A DNA stretch of 64,000 nt from Methylomonas fluvii (GTDB lineage: Bacteria; Pseudomonadota; Gammaproteobacteria; Methylococcales; Methylomonadaceae), in NCBI RefSeq assembly GCF_014850975.1, contig NZ_JACXST010000001.1, positions 930,001 through 994,000 of the forward strand, given 5' to 3'. The position numbers and the translations under genes were made by a program. Below, piece after piece: positions 42,786 to 51,928 of this stretch. Position 1 is the first letter of the stretch. Every line of letters starts with the position of its first letter. The notes below the pieces were generated by a model. It had not been told where the DNA came from. It worked only from the letters and a program-made list of their open reading frames with translations, and made no database searches.

Positions 42786-44348
42786 TTATCCCATTGTTCG
42801 CGCTAGCGCGCGCCAAGCTGCTTGTTGATCGATTCCATCCAGGCCATCGCTATCGTTGGTCAATACTAAGTTATGTGGCAGCTCCTCGGTTTGCAATGCT
42901 TCGGCGCCGGCCTTGGCTTTGTCCGACACGCTCAAGTCGGCTTCCGACGCGTCGCCGCCTTGTTCTTGTCTACGCTGTATACGTTGCCGCAACACCTTAT
43001 CCTTGGCCTGTATCGAAAGAATGACGAAAGGAATTCCCAGGCTTTGTGCCAGTAACTGGAACGGGCGGCGTTGGGTGTGTTTCAAAAATGCGGCGTCGAC
43101 AATAATCGGGAACCCATTATTAAGTAGGGCTTGTGTCAGGCTTAACAAATGTTGGTAGGTTTTTTGGCTGGCTTGTGGATGGTATATACCGTTATCGATT
43201 GCCGAACCGCTTTTTTGCAGGGCGTCTAAACCAAACAACCGTTTTCTCTCGACATCCGAACGCAAGCGGATCAGCTGATGTTTTTCAATTAGTATTTGCG
43301 ATACCGTGCTTTTACCGCAACCAGGCAGACCGTGGGTCAGAATCAATGCCGGTTTGCGCGGGCTTAAACTGCTGTCGGCCAAACTTAAATAACTTAGGCA
43401 TTCTTGTCTAGCCGATTCTGCGCCGGTTTGCGCGAACCTAATGCCGGCAATTTTCGCGCGCACCGCAGCCCGGTAACTTAGATAAAAACGCATCACGCCG
43501 AGGCCGGCGTAATCCCCGCTGATTTGCAAATAGCCATTCAAAAACCGGTATGCCAGATCGGCGCGCCCGCGATGGAGCAAGTCCATGATCAGGAATGCCG
43601 CATCGCTAATCGTGTCTATCCAGCGCAATTCCGGCGAAAACTCGATACCGTCGAATGCGACCGGCCGACCTCTTAACAACACGATATTGCCCAGATGTAG
43701 GTCGCCATGACATTCACGAATAAAACCGGCTTGTTGCCGCTGCATAAACATGTTTTCGGCCGCTAAAAATGCTTGCCGACAGTTATCTTGCATTGGCTTG
43801 ATCAATGCGGCATCTTCGGGTTTCATCAGCTCAAGCAATTGCTGAAAATTTTGCCGGGCCGGCGCTTCAATAGTGGCCGGAGAGCCGTAGTTCGAGTCCG
43901 GACTCGCCGGTGCCAAGCCCATATGAAACCGGGCGATGGTGTCGGCCAGGCTGTCAATATGCGCTGGCGTAATTTCCTGATGGGTCAGTAAAGTATCCAA
44001 CAGCTTACCGGCAGCAAAGCGGCGCATTTTTACCGCATATTCAAACGCCGGCTCCACGTTGATTCGGGGTTGCTTGGGGCTTCCGCCAATGGCCTCCACC
44101 TGCAAATAAATACTGGGTGCCAGACGCCGATTCAAGCGAATTTCTTCCTGGCAGTAAAAGTGGCGCTGGCTAAGTTGGCTGAAATCCAGAAAGCCCAGAT
44201 CGACCGGTTTTTTAATCTTGTAAGCGTAGCGGCCGGCCAGTAACACCCAGGAAATATGGGTTTCCAGCACGGTGACCCGTTTGACCGGATGCGGGAAACA
44301 GGCCGGATCGCAAAGAGCGGTTATCAGCGGTGGGTATGCATTTACCAT
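42786..44348 (-). CDS. Aminoglycoside phosphotransferase-like kinase fused to a P-loop ATPase/kinase
   Basis: A 520-residue two-domain protein. I place the start at ATG 44348 (AAGGTG upstream), since the 31 codons before it look non-coding. The N-terminal domain (about 1-320) has the APH/kinase-fold active site: ECHGDLHLGNIVLL and AFDGIEFSPELRWIDTISD. The C-terminal domain has a Walker A (GLPGCGKST, about 340-348) with downstream features of the zeta-toxin/gluconate kinase-like AAA_33 family (IVDAAFLKHTQRRPF). This fusion occurs widely in proteobacteria under names such as bifunctional aminoglycoside phosphotransferase/ATP-binding protein; the substrate is unknown, and it need not confer drug resistance. 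Confidence 0.85.
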   Translation of the reverse strand: MVNAYPPLITALCDPACFPHPVKRVTVLETHISWVLLAGRYAYKIKKPVDLGFLDFSQLSQRHFYCQEEIRLNRRLAPSIYLQVEAIGGSPKQPRINVEPAFEYAVKMRRFAAGKLLDTLLTHQEITPAHIDSLADTIARFHMGLAPASPDSNYGSPATIEAPARQNFQQLLELMKPEDAALIKPMQDNCRQAFLAAENMFMQRQQAGFIRECHGDLHLGNIVLLRGRPVAFDGIEFSPELRWIDTISDAAFLIMDLLHRGRADLAYRFLNGYLQISGDYAGLGVMRFYLSYRAAVRAKIAGIRFAQTGAESARQECLSYLSLADSSLSPRKPALILTHGLPGCGKSTVSQILIEKHQLIRLRSDVERKRLFGLDALQKSGSAIDNGIYHPQASQKTYQHLLSLTQALLNNGFPIIVDAAFLKHTQRRPFQLLAQSLGIPFVILSIQAKDKVLRQRIQRRQEQGGDASEADLSVSDKAKAGAEALQTEELPHNLVLTNDSDGLDGIDQQAAWRALARTMG

Positions 44349-44663
44349 GATTAAACACCTTCGCAGAGTGAGCGCGACTGACTGCGTAATGGCAGTTTCA
44401 GCGTTACCGGCGATTCTGGCAGATCGGCAAGTGCTATGCAAAGCACGCCTTAACCTAAATTGCTGCCAGGCATGTCTGTCATAAATACCAGGATTTGCCG
44501 TGCCTTACAGGGTAAAGTTACGTAATGGTTGAGATTTCGACTATAATCCCGCCCCGCTTATATGGCTTTTTCATAGGCTTACCAAATTCGACTGGTTTAC
44601 ATCAACTTCATCGACATGCTGATTTCGACCCTGGTACCTGACTGGTACGGAGCCTGATAAAAA

Positions 44664-45491
44664 ATGGACATTACCCTCATCATTAAATCCCTGATACTCG
44701 GCGTAGTTGAAGGATTAACCGAATTTCTCCCTATTTCCAGCACTGGCCACTTAATTCTAGCCGGCGATTTGCTGAATTTTAACGACGACAAGGCCAAGCT
44801 GTTTACCATCGTCATTCAGGTCGGCGCGATCCTGGCGATTTGCTGGGAATACCGGGCCAAGATCGGCTCGGTATTGAGTGGCTTGACCAGCGACAGGCAG
44901 GCGCAAAAATTTGTGTTGAATCTGGCGATTGCGTTTATGCCGCTGGCGACGCTGGGCTTGTTGTTTGGCAAACATATCAAGGCCGCGCTGTTCAAGCCTG
45001 TGCCGGTAGCCTTGGCGTTTATCATCGGTGCGTTCGTGATTATCTGGGCGGAAAAGCGCGAGCACAAAATCCGGGTCGATAATGTTGACGATCTCAGCCC
45101 GCTGGATGCCTTGAAATTGGGTATTGCCCAAGCTTTTGCCTTGATCCCCGGCACGTCCCGTTCCGGCGCGACCATTATCGGCGGCTTGTTGTTCGGTTTG
45201 TCGCGTAAGGCGTCTACCGAGTTTTCTTTCTTTTTGGCGATTCCCACCTTGGTAGTCGCCAGTCTGTACGACTTATACAAGCACCGCGACTTACTGCATA
45301 TCGAAAGCGATGCGCTGTCGTTCGCGGTCGGTTTAGTCGCGGCTTTTATCAGTGCCTTGCTGGCGGTTAAAGGTTTGCTGCGTTACATCAGCCATCACGA
45401 TTTCATCATTTTTGCTTGGTATCGAATTGTGTTTGGCGTGGTGGTGATTGCCAGTGCTTACAGCGGTCTGGTGCAGTGGACGGTGGATTAG
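44664..45491 (+). CDS. uppP: Undecaprenyl-diphosphatase UppP
   Basis: UppP (BacA) removes one phosphate from undecaprenyl diphosphate so that the lipid carrier can be reused in peptidoglycan, O-antigen and other glycan assembly. The 275-residue protein has eight or so membrane helices and the two hallmark motifs, [16 protein letters not shown] (about 16-31) and [11 protein letters not shown] (about 162-172). Length is normal. An upstream -10-like TATAAT (44542-44547) lacks a good -35. It is followed after 61 bp by the antiporter gene. Confidence 0.96.
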   Translation: MDITLIIKSLILGVVEGLTEFLPISSTGHLILAGDLLNFNDDKAKLFTIVIQVGAILAICWEYRAKIGSVLSGLTSDRQAQKFVLNLAIAFMPLATLGLLFGKHIKAALFKPVPVALAFIIGAFVIIWAEKREHKIRVDNVDDLSPLDALKLGIAQAFALIPGTSRSGATIIGGLLFGLSRKASTEFSFFLAIPTLVVASLYDLYKHRDLLHIESDALSFAVGLVAAFISALLAVKGLLRYISHHDFIIFAWYRIVFGVVVIASAYSGLVQWTVD

Positions 45492-45552
45492 CATTCGGCG
45501 TCACGTAGGGCAGTATTTCGGTTTTTTGATCTTTAAAATTTAAGGGTAGGTT

Positions 45553-46536
45553 ATGGCTTTGCCACTATTGATGATAGTCATCGGTCTGATTGTGTTGGTT
45601 TGGAGTGCCGATATTTTTGTCGAAGGAGCTGCGGCGATAGCGCGTTTTCTGGGCATGTCGCCGTTGTTAATTGGGATGGTGGTGATCGGTTTCGGCACGT
45701 CTGCGCCGGAATTGACGGTGTCCGCCTTGTCTGCCTGGCAAGGTAATCCGGGGATAGCGCTGGGTAATGCCTACGGGTCTAATATCACCAATATCGCCTT
45801 GATTCTCGGTGCCGTGGCGCTGATTAGTCCCATCGTAGTGCATTCGCAAATCATCAAAAAAGAGCTGCCCGTGTTGTTTGGGGTGACGATATTTGCACTC
45901 GGCCAAGTATATGACGGTGATCTGTCAAGGGTGGACGCAGTTTTGGAACTGGCGGTGTTCGTTGGGGTGATGACCTGGATGATCCGCCAAGGCTTAAGCA
46001 AAACGGCCGAGACAACTGATGTATTAGGCGCGGAGATGGCCGAAGAGTTGGAGGAGCAGTCTATGTCTTTCGCTCAATCAGTGATTTGGCTGATCAGCGG
46101 ATTGCTGTTGTTGGTGATCAGTTCCAGATTGTTGGTGTGGGGTGCGGTAACCATTGCCAAGGACTTGGGCGTCAGCGATTTGGTGATCGGCTTAACCATC
46201 GTCGCCATCGGTACCTCCTTGCCTGAGTTGGCATCGTCGATTGCCGCCGCCCGCAAAGGCGAGCACGATCTGGCCTTGGGCAATATCATCGGCTCCAATT
46301 TATTCAACACGCTGGCTGTAGTCGGTTTGGCTGGGGTCATTCACCCGATGTCGATTCCATTGGAAATCGTTAATCGCGATTGGCCGTTGATGGCCTTGTT
46401 AACGGTGTCGCTGTTCTTTTTGGGATACGCCAGGAAGGGTGAGCAAGGCCGGATCAATCGGGTCGAAGGCGGTATTTTATTGGCGGTATATGCCAGTTAC
46501 ACCGTGTACTTGATTAACACCGTCGTGAGCGCTTAA
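45553..46536 (+). CDS. Calcium/sodium antiporter (YrbG family)
   Basis: A 327-residue inner-membrane exchanger with ten helices in two inverted halves. Each half carries the alpha-repeat: GTSAPELTVSALSAWQGNPGIALGNAYGSN in the first and GTSLPELASSIAAARKGEHDLALGNIIGSN in the second, with the conserved ion-binding Glu and Asn. E. coli YrbG is the nearest well-known relative; potassium dependence cannot be judged. It lies two nucleotides upstream of hpnN, so the two are probably one operon. Confidence 0.93.
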   Translation: MALPLLMIVIGLIVLVWSADIFVEGAAAIARFLGMSPLLIGMVVIGFGTSAPELTVSALSAWQGNPGIALGNAYGSNITNIALILGAVALISPIVVHSQIIKKELPVLFGVTIFALGQVYDGDLSRVDAVLELAVFVGVMTWMIRQGLSKTAETTDVLGAEMAEELEEQSMSFAQSVIWLISGLLLLVISSRLLVWGAVTIAKDLGVSDLVIGLTIVAIGTSLPELASSIAAARKGEHDLALGNIIGSNLFNTLAVVGLAGVIHPMSIPLEIVNRDWPLMALLTVSLFFLGYARKGEQGRINRVEGGILLAVYASYTVYLINTVVSA

Positions 46537-46538
46537 GC

Positions 46539-49205
46539 ATGTCCTTGGAAAAACGTTTGGGAAATATCGCCTTTCGTTGGGGCAACTGGCTGCTGTATTC
46601 GCCGGGATTAGTGTTACTTGCCTCGATAATCTTGGCTTATCTTGCGGTTCAGTACACCGGCAATCATCTGACCGTCAACACCGATACGGCGGAACTGATC
46701 GCGCCGGAAGCACCGTTTCAGCAAAACCGCCGCAAATTCGAGCAGCAGTTCGGCCAGGAAGTCCATACCTTGCTGCTGGTGATAGAGTCTTCCAGTCCGG
46801 AATTGACCAAGGCCGCCGCCCAGCGCTTAAGCCGGGAACTCAGAGCCGATACCGAACATTTCACCAAGGTCTATCGGCCGGATGAAAATGCGTTTTTCCA
46901 GCGCAACGGTCTGCTGTATCTGGATACCGATAAGTTGCAGGATTTTTCGGTGACACTGGCGCAAGCCCAGCCGTTTATCGGCCGAATCTCCCAAGATCCC
47001 AGCTTGAACGGTTTTTTCTCGATTTTCGAAGACGCGCTGAATGCGGAAACCAAAACCGAAGAAGTACCCATCGATCTGATGTCGCTGATCGACAAGGTCA
47101 GCAACTCGCTGCATAAGACGCTGAACGGCGAAACCGACCTGCTGTCCTGGCAAAAACTGATTGCCGAAAACAAGATCAGCGAAGAGCAATCGGACAAAGC
47201 GTTTATATTCGTCACGCCGAAATTTGATTACACGCAGATTTTGCCGGTAGAGCCGGCTATCAATGTCATCCGTCACGCCGCCGACAAAATTCAAGATCCC
47301 AACCTGCCGGCCGTCAAAGTCTGGGTGACCGGCGAAGTCGGTTTGGAACACGATGAAATGGCTGGCATGAGTGAGGGTACCTTTACCGCCAGCATTTTTT
47401 CCATCGTGTTGGTTTGCGGCATTTTGTTGGTGGCTTACCGTTCCTGGCTGTTGATGCTGGCTACCTTGCTGACATTGGCTTTGGGCATGGTGTTTTGCGG
47501 TTTGTTTGCCTCCGTGGCGGTTAAACAGCTGAATCTGATTTCGGTGGCCTTCGCGGTGTCCAATATCGGTTTGGGCGTAGAGTATGCGATCCATTTTTGC
47601 CTGCGTTATCGCGACAATTTGGATCTCTACGGCAGCGACAAGGGCAAGGCGATTCGTTCGGCCCTATTGGCGACCAGTCCGTCTTTAATTCTGTGCGCCG
47701 GTACCACCTCCATCGGTTTGTATGCCTTTATTCCCACCGATTACCAAGGTATTTCCGAGTTGGGTTTGCTGGCCGGTACCAGCTTGTTCATTTGCCTATT
47801 CATTACGTTGACCGTGCTGCCGGTGCTGCTTAAGGTGTTGCCGAATCCGCCCGTGCATCAATTGCATGGTGAACAACCCGGCGAATCGAAGTTTACCCAC
47901 GTGCTGGCGCACTTTACCTTGCACTATGCCAAACCGATTTCCTTGTTGACTTTGCTTGGCGCGGTCGTTGCCGTGTACTTTGTGTTTCAGGTGCAAACCG
48001 ATTTCAACCCGTTAAATCTGCGCGATCCGCATACCGAGTCGGTGATTGCCTTCAAGGACTTGATGAAGGAGCGCGAAACTTCGCCGATGACTTTGACTGT
48101 GTTGGTGAAAAACGAAGACGAAGCCAGAGCTGCGCAGAAAAAGCTGGAGAGTCTGAAAACCGTGGATAAAACCGTCAGCTTGTTCGACTTTGTGCCTGAC
48201 GATCAAGAAAGCAAATTGGGTATCATCGACGATATGGTGCTGACGCTGGGTCCGCAGAGCCAGTTTTTCCCGCAATTGAAAACCGGTACTGATCCGTTGC
48301 CGGCCATCAAGCGGATGATCGCCGCGATAGACAACAATCTGCCGAAAAAAACCAATCCGGCGGACATCAAATCCCTGCAAACCTTTAAACAGCAGTTGCA
48401 AGACGTGATGGTGGAATTGGAAGCCAGATTCCAGCCTGACCGTGGCGTATTTATCGAAAAAATTCAAACCTCGCTGCTCGGCACTTTGCCTACTGTCATG
48501 AACCAGCTTCTGATCGGTTTCCATGCCGAGGAAATTGTACCGACCAGTATCCCGGCGGAAATCAAGGAACGCTGGTTGAGTAAAGACGGTTTATACCGTA
48601 TTCAGATTTTTCCCAAGGAAGATTTGAACGATCTCGGTAATTTGCAGACTTTTATCACCGATGTGCAGGCGGTCGCGCCAAACGCCACCGATTTGCCGGT
48701 GATGTATTGGGAATCCATGAAAGCGGTGATTGGCGCCTTCCAGGAAGCCATCATCATTGCATTAGTGGCGATAGCCTTGCTGTTGATGTTCATACGCCGC
48801 AGTATCGTCGATACGCTGTTGGTGATGACGCCGCTGGTATTGGCCGGCTTGTTCACGATGGCGACCACCGTGTTTACCGGCACGCCGATCAACTTTGCTA
48901 ATATTATTGCCCTGCCTTTATTAATGGGGCTGGGTGTCGATAACGGTATCCATATGGTTGAAAAACTGCATCATTCGCTGTCGGAGGATCAGAATATTTA
49001 TCAATCCAGTACCGCGCGCGGCATGTTCTACGGCGCGTTGACCACCATCTCCAGCTTTGTTGGTTTGGCATTTTCCCCGCATCAGGGCATCTCCAGCATG
49101 GGCTTGGTCATCACTATCGGCATTTTCTGGATCATGACTTGTACTTTTGTGGTGCTGCCGGCTATCAGCAAGCTGGTTTTAAAAAAAACTGAACATTTAG
49201 CCTGA
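46539..49205 (+). CDS. hpnN: Hopanoid-associated RND transporter-like protein HpnN
   Basis: An 888-residue MMPL/RND protein that, in Rhodopseudomonas, moves hopanoids from the inner to the outer membrane. The N-terminus (about 26-46) and two clusters of five to six helices (about 275-430 and 720-885) flank two large periplasmic domains, the usual HpnN layout; sequences such as LGVEYAIHFCLRYRD and GLGVDNGIHMVEKLHH are the acidic helix-4-type motifs of this branch. The match is by length, topology and the TDTAELI start. It lies behind a Ca/Na antiporter, away from any hopanoid biosynthesis gene in this window. Confidence 0.85.
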   Translation: MSLEKRLGNIAFRWGNWLLYSPGLVLLASIILAYLAVQYTGNHLTVNTDTAELIAPEAPFQQNRRKFEQQFGQEVHTLLLVIESSSPELTKAAAQRLSRELRADTEHFTKVYRPDENAFFQRNGLLYLDTDKLQDFSVTLAQAQPFIGRISQDPSLNGFFSIFEDALNAETKTEEVPIDLMSLIDKVSNSLHKTLNGETDLLSWQKLIAENKISEEQSDKAFIFVTPKFDYTQILPVEPAINVIRHAADKIQDPNLPAVKVWVTGEVGLEHDEMAGMSEGTFTASIFSIVLVCGILLVAYRSWLLMLATLLTLALGMVFCGLFASVAVKQLNLISVAFAVSNIGLGVEYAIHFCLRYRDNLDLYGSDKGKAIRSALLATSPSLILCAGTTSIGLYAFIPTDYQGISELGLLAGTSLFICLFITLTVLPVLLKVLPNPPVHQLHGEQPGESKFTHVLAHFTLHYAKPISLLTLLGAVVAVYFVFQVQTDFNPLNLRDPHTESVIAFKDLMKERETSPMTLTVLVKNEDEARAAQKKLESLKTVDKTVSLFDFVPDDQESKLGIIDDMVLTLGPQSQFFPQLKTGTDPLPAIKRMIAAIDNNLPKKTNPADIKSLQTFKQQLQDVMVELEARFQPDRGVFIEKIQTSLLGTLPTVMNQLLIGFHAEEIVPTSIPAEIKERWLSKDGLYRIQIFPKEDLNDLGNLQTFITDVQAVAPNATDLPVMYWESMKAVIGAFQEAIIIALVAIALLLMFIRRSIVDTLLVMTPLVLAGLFTMATTVFTGTPINFANIIALPLLMGLGVDNGIHMVEKLHHSLSEDQNIYQSSTARGMFYGALTTISSFVGLAFSPHQGISSMGLVITIGIFWIMTCTFVVLPAISKLVLKKTEHLA

Positions 49206-49320
49206 GAGTTTGAAAACCATAGCCTAGACTTATCCGGCAACTTACATGGCGGCCGGTAAAACGAGTGAATCCAGGGTAAGTTTGGAATTTATAATTAACT
49301 TTTAGTTTTTAGAGGCAACC

Positions 49321-50169
49321 ATGTTTGTAATCATTGGTTATGTGATCATTTTGGGCTGCGTATTGGGTGGCTTCATGATGGCCGGTGGCCACTTGGGCGT
49401 ACTTTGGCAACCGGTGGAGGTGCTGATCATCGTCGGTGCCGCCTTTGGTTCCTTTTTAGCTAGTAACTCCTTAGCCAACAGCAAGGCTGCCATGGCTGGC
49501 GGTACTGCCACATTGAAAGGCAGCACTTACACCAAGGAATACTATATGGAACTGCTGATGAGCTTTAACGCGCTCAGTCAGAAGGCCCGCAAGGAAGGTT
49601 TATTATCCCTGGAAAAAGTGGTGGATGATCCGGAAGGCAGCTCGATTTTCGGTGAAAAAATCGTCCACGATCACCATCTGATGGAATTCATTTGCGACAA
49701 ACTCAGGCTGATCCTGACGGGTGTCGATGTTAACCAGCTTGAAGACATCATGGACGCGGAAATCGAAGTGCACCATGCCGAAGGCAATGAGCCAATCAAG
49801 GCCGTGCAAAAAGTTGGTGACGGCATGCCGGCTTTCGGTATCGTCGCGGCGGTAATGGGGGTGGTACATACGATGGAATCGGTGGGGATTCCGCCGGCGG
49901 AGTTGGGCAAACTGATCGCGGCGGCGCTGGTCGGTACCTTCCTGGGTATTTTGGTGTCTTACGGCTTTATCGGCCCCGTGGCGTCGGTGATGGAAGCGCG
50001 CCTGGAAGAAGAAAGTAATGCTTACAAATGCACCCAAAAAGGCCTGCTGAACTGCGCGAAAGGCACGTCGCCGGCAATGACGGTGGAATTCATGCGTACC
50101 GCCATTCCGCATAATGCCAGACCGACCTTTACCGAGTTGGAAGAACAATTGAAAGCCGGCAAAGGATAA
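49321..50169 (+). CDS. motA: Flagellar motor stator protein MotA
   Basis: MotA with MotB forms the ion-driven stator that turns the flagellum. The 282-residue protein has four helices; the two key blocks are GMPAFGIVAAVMGVVHTME (about 170-190, with the conserved Pro) and GTFLGILVSYGFIGPVAS with Pro (about 200-225). The cytoplasmic loop holds charged residues (KARKEG, EDIMDAEIEVHH) that contact FliG. AGAGG precedes the ATG. motB follows after six bases. No other flagellar gene lies in the window, so the pair is detached from the main flagellar cluster. Confidence 0.96.
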   Translation: MFVIIGYVIILGCVLGGFMMAGGHLGVLWQPVEVLIIVGAAFGSFLASNSLANSKAAMAGGTATLKGSTYTKEYYMELLMSFNALSQKARKEGLLSLEKVVDDPEGSSIFGEKIVHDHHLMEFICDKLRLILTGVDVNQLEDIMDAEIEVHHAEGNEPIKAVQKVGDGMPAFGIVAAVMGVVHTMESVGIPPAELGKLIAAALVGTFLGILVSYGFIGPVASVMEARLEEESNAYKCTQKGLLNCAKGTSPAMTVEFMRTAIPHNARPTFTELEEQLKAGKG

Positions 50170-50175
50170 GCAGAG

Positions 50176-51147
50176 ATGGCCGAACAACCCATAATCATCA
50201 AAAAAATCAAGAAAGGCGGTCACGGCGGCCACCACGGTGGGGCTTGGAAAATCGCCTATGCCGACTTCGTGACGGCGATGATGGCCTTCTTTTTGTTGAT
50301 GTGGCTGCTCGGTTCCACCGATGAAAAAACTAAAAAAGGCATTTCAGAATATTTCCAGAACCCCTTCGGCGTCGCGATTACCAATAGTAGCGGCGAAGGG
50401 ACCGGCGACCGCACCAGCATCATTCAGGCCGGCGGTCAGGATTTGAAGTCGCAAGAGGAGGGCCAAGTGCATCAGGGGGAAAATACCCCGGCCGAACCAA
50501 CCCCCGAGGATATCGAAAAACTGGCGGAAGAGCAGGAAAAGCTCAAGCTGGAAAAGTTGCAGGAAAAAATCGAGGACATGCTGAAAGCCAACGACAAGTT
50601 GGCGGAATATAAAGATCAGATCAAGCTGGAAACCACGCCGGAAGGTTTGAAAATCCAGATTATCGATGCGCAAAACCGGCCTATGTTCAAGCTGGCGAGT
50701 TCCGGTATCGAAACCTATGCGCAAGCCATCCTGCGCGAATTGGCGCCGGTGATCAACGAATTACCGAATAAAGTCACCATCAACGGCCATACCGACGCAT
50801 TGCCGTTTCCCAGCAATCGCACCGGCTATTCTAACTGGGAGTTATCCAGCGACCGGGCCAATGTGGCTCGCCGCGAATTAAACCAAGGTGGACTCAGCGA
50901 AGACAAGGTGCTGCGCGTGGTCGGCTTGGCATCGAGTATTCCGTACAAGGGCGACGTGCCTAACGATCCAATGAATCGGCGGATTTCCATCGTGGTAATG
51001 AATAAAAAAACCGAAAATCAGGTGCTGCACGATGGCGCCGAAGATAAGCCCGGCAGCAGCGATAGCTCTGTTCCCGGTCTGCCGGCCATGTCGCCAACGA
51101 TTCAGCAAAATACCAAAATCAGCGGGGCGGACGGCGCGGCCCATTAG
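50176..51147 (+). CDS. motB: Flagellar motor protein MotB
   Basis: A 323-residue stator partner of MotA. The short Lys-rich and Gly/His-rich cytoplasmic tail is followed by one helix with the ion-binding Asp30 in IAYADFVTAMMAFFLLMWLL, a plug and a linker, and an OmpA-like peptidoglycan-binding domain (ITINGHTDALPF, NWELSSDRANVARREL). An acidic, Glu/Lys-rich linker (about 95-145) is longer than in many MotB proteins. The last 35 residues after the OmpA domain are a Ser/Pro-rich tail. The sequence around Asp30 fits a proton-type stator. Confidence 0.95.
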   Translation: MAEQPIIIKKIKKGGHGGHHGGAWKIAYADFVTAMMAFFLLMWLLGSTDEKTKKGISEYFQNPFGVAITNSSGEGTGDRTSIIQAGGQDLKSQEEGQVHQGENTPAEPTPEDIEKLAEEQEKLKLEKLQEKIEDMLKANDKLAEYKDQIKLETTPEGLKIQIIDAQNRPMFKLASSGIETYAQAILRELAPVINELPNKVTINGHTDALPFPSNRTGYSNWELSSDRANVARRELNQGGLSEDKVLRVVGLASSIPYKGDVPNDPMNRRISIVVMNKKTENQVLHDGAEDKPGSSDSSVPGLPAMSPTIQQNTKISGADGAAH

Positions 51148-51191
51148 CTTGGCGCGGTTAACAGTCGGCTGACAAACCCGGTAAGGATCTG

Positions 51192-51926
51192 ATGCAGATA
51201 TTCAAGGCGCTGCTCAGCCAGCTACTAGCCTGCGTCGCAGTGCTGGGACTACGCACCACATTCTTCCTCTCGATTAGCGTTTGGCAAACTGTCGCCATTC
51301 AGGCCTGCTTGGCCGCACTGTTCTCTCGCGGTTTTCACCAGCCTTATTGGTGGCTACCGATTCATTTGCTATTTTTGCCTACCGTATTACTCGGTCTGAG
51401 CTGGCAAGTACCTGCTTGGTTGTATCTGCTGATATTGCTGCTGCTAACTTTGTTATTTTGGGGGACGGTGAAAGGCGATGTGCCGTTGTTCTTATCGTCT
51501 TCCGCCGTCAGCCAGGCGCTGATCGAAATAGTAAGCCGCGAACAGGCGAAATCGTTCGTCGATATTGGCGCCGGTCTGGCCACGGTTGTGGTGCCGCTTG
51601 CAAAAGCCCGGCAGGATATGGCTGTAGTGGCCTTGGAGCGGGCGCCGCTGCCCTGGCTGCTGGCGACATGGCGTTGCCGCAATCTGGCTAATGTCCGGGT
51701 CGGCAGATCCAGTTTTTGGGAGCAGGATTTACGCGAGTTCGATGTGGTATTCGCCTTCTTGTCGCCACTGGTGATGGCAAAAATAGGTGAAAAAATTCGG
51801 CGGGAAATGCGTTGCGGTTGCTTGTTTGTCTCGTCCTCTTTTCCGATACCGAACAGCCAGCCCGAGTCGGTACTTGAACTGAACGATAGCCGGAAAACTA
51901 AGCTGTATTGCTATCGGATAGACTAG
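51192..51926 (+). CDS. Membrane-anchored SAM-dependent methyltransferase-like protein
   Basis: A 244-residue protein with three to four N-terminal helices (within residues 10-92) followed by a Rossmann-like methyltransferase core. Motif I is FVDIGAGLATVVVPLAK (about 120-136), followed by ALERAPLPWLLATWRCR and FDVVFAFLSPLVMAKIGEKIRREM, which resemble motifs II-IV. Small class I methyltransferases of this length with membrane helices occur in several proteobacteria with no defined substrate. It begins 44 bp after motB, so possible cotranscription, and converges on the polysaccharide gene cluster. Confidence 0.75.
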   Translation: MQIFKALLSQLLACVAVLGLRTTFFLSISVWQTVAIQACLAALFSRGFHQPYWWLPIHLLFLPTVLLGLSWQVPAWLYLLILLLLTLLFWGTVKGDVPLFLSSSAVSQALIEIVSREQAKSFVDIGAGLATVVVPLAKARQDMAVVALERAPLPWLLATWRCRNLANVRVGRSSFWEQDLREFDVVFAFLSPLVMAKIGEKIRREMRCGCLFVSSSFPIPNSQPESVLELNDSRKTKLYCYRID

Positions 51927-51928
51927 TT

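Noticed and set aside
44441-44663. Possible tRNA or small RNA upstream of uppP
   Set aside because: I looked for a cloverleaf and found none; only short GGTACC dyads and an isolated TATAAT.
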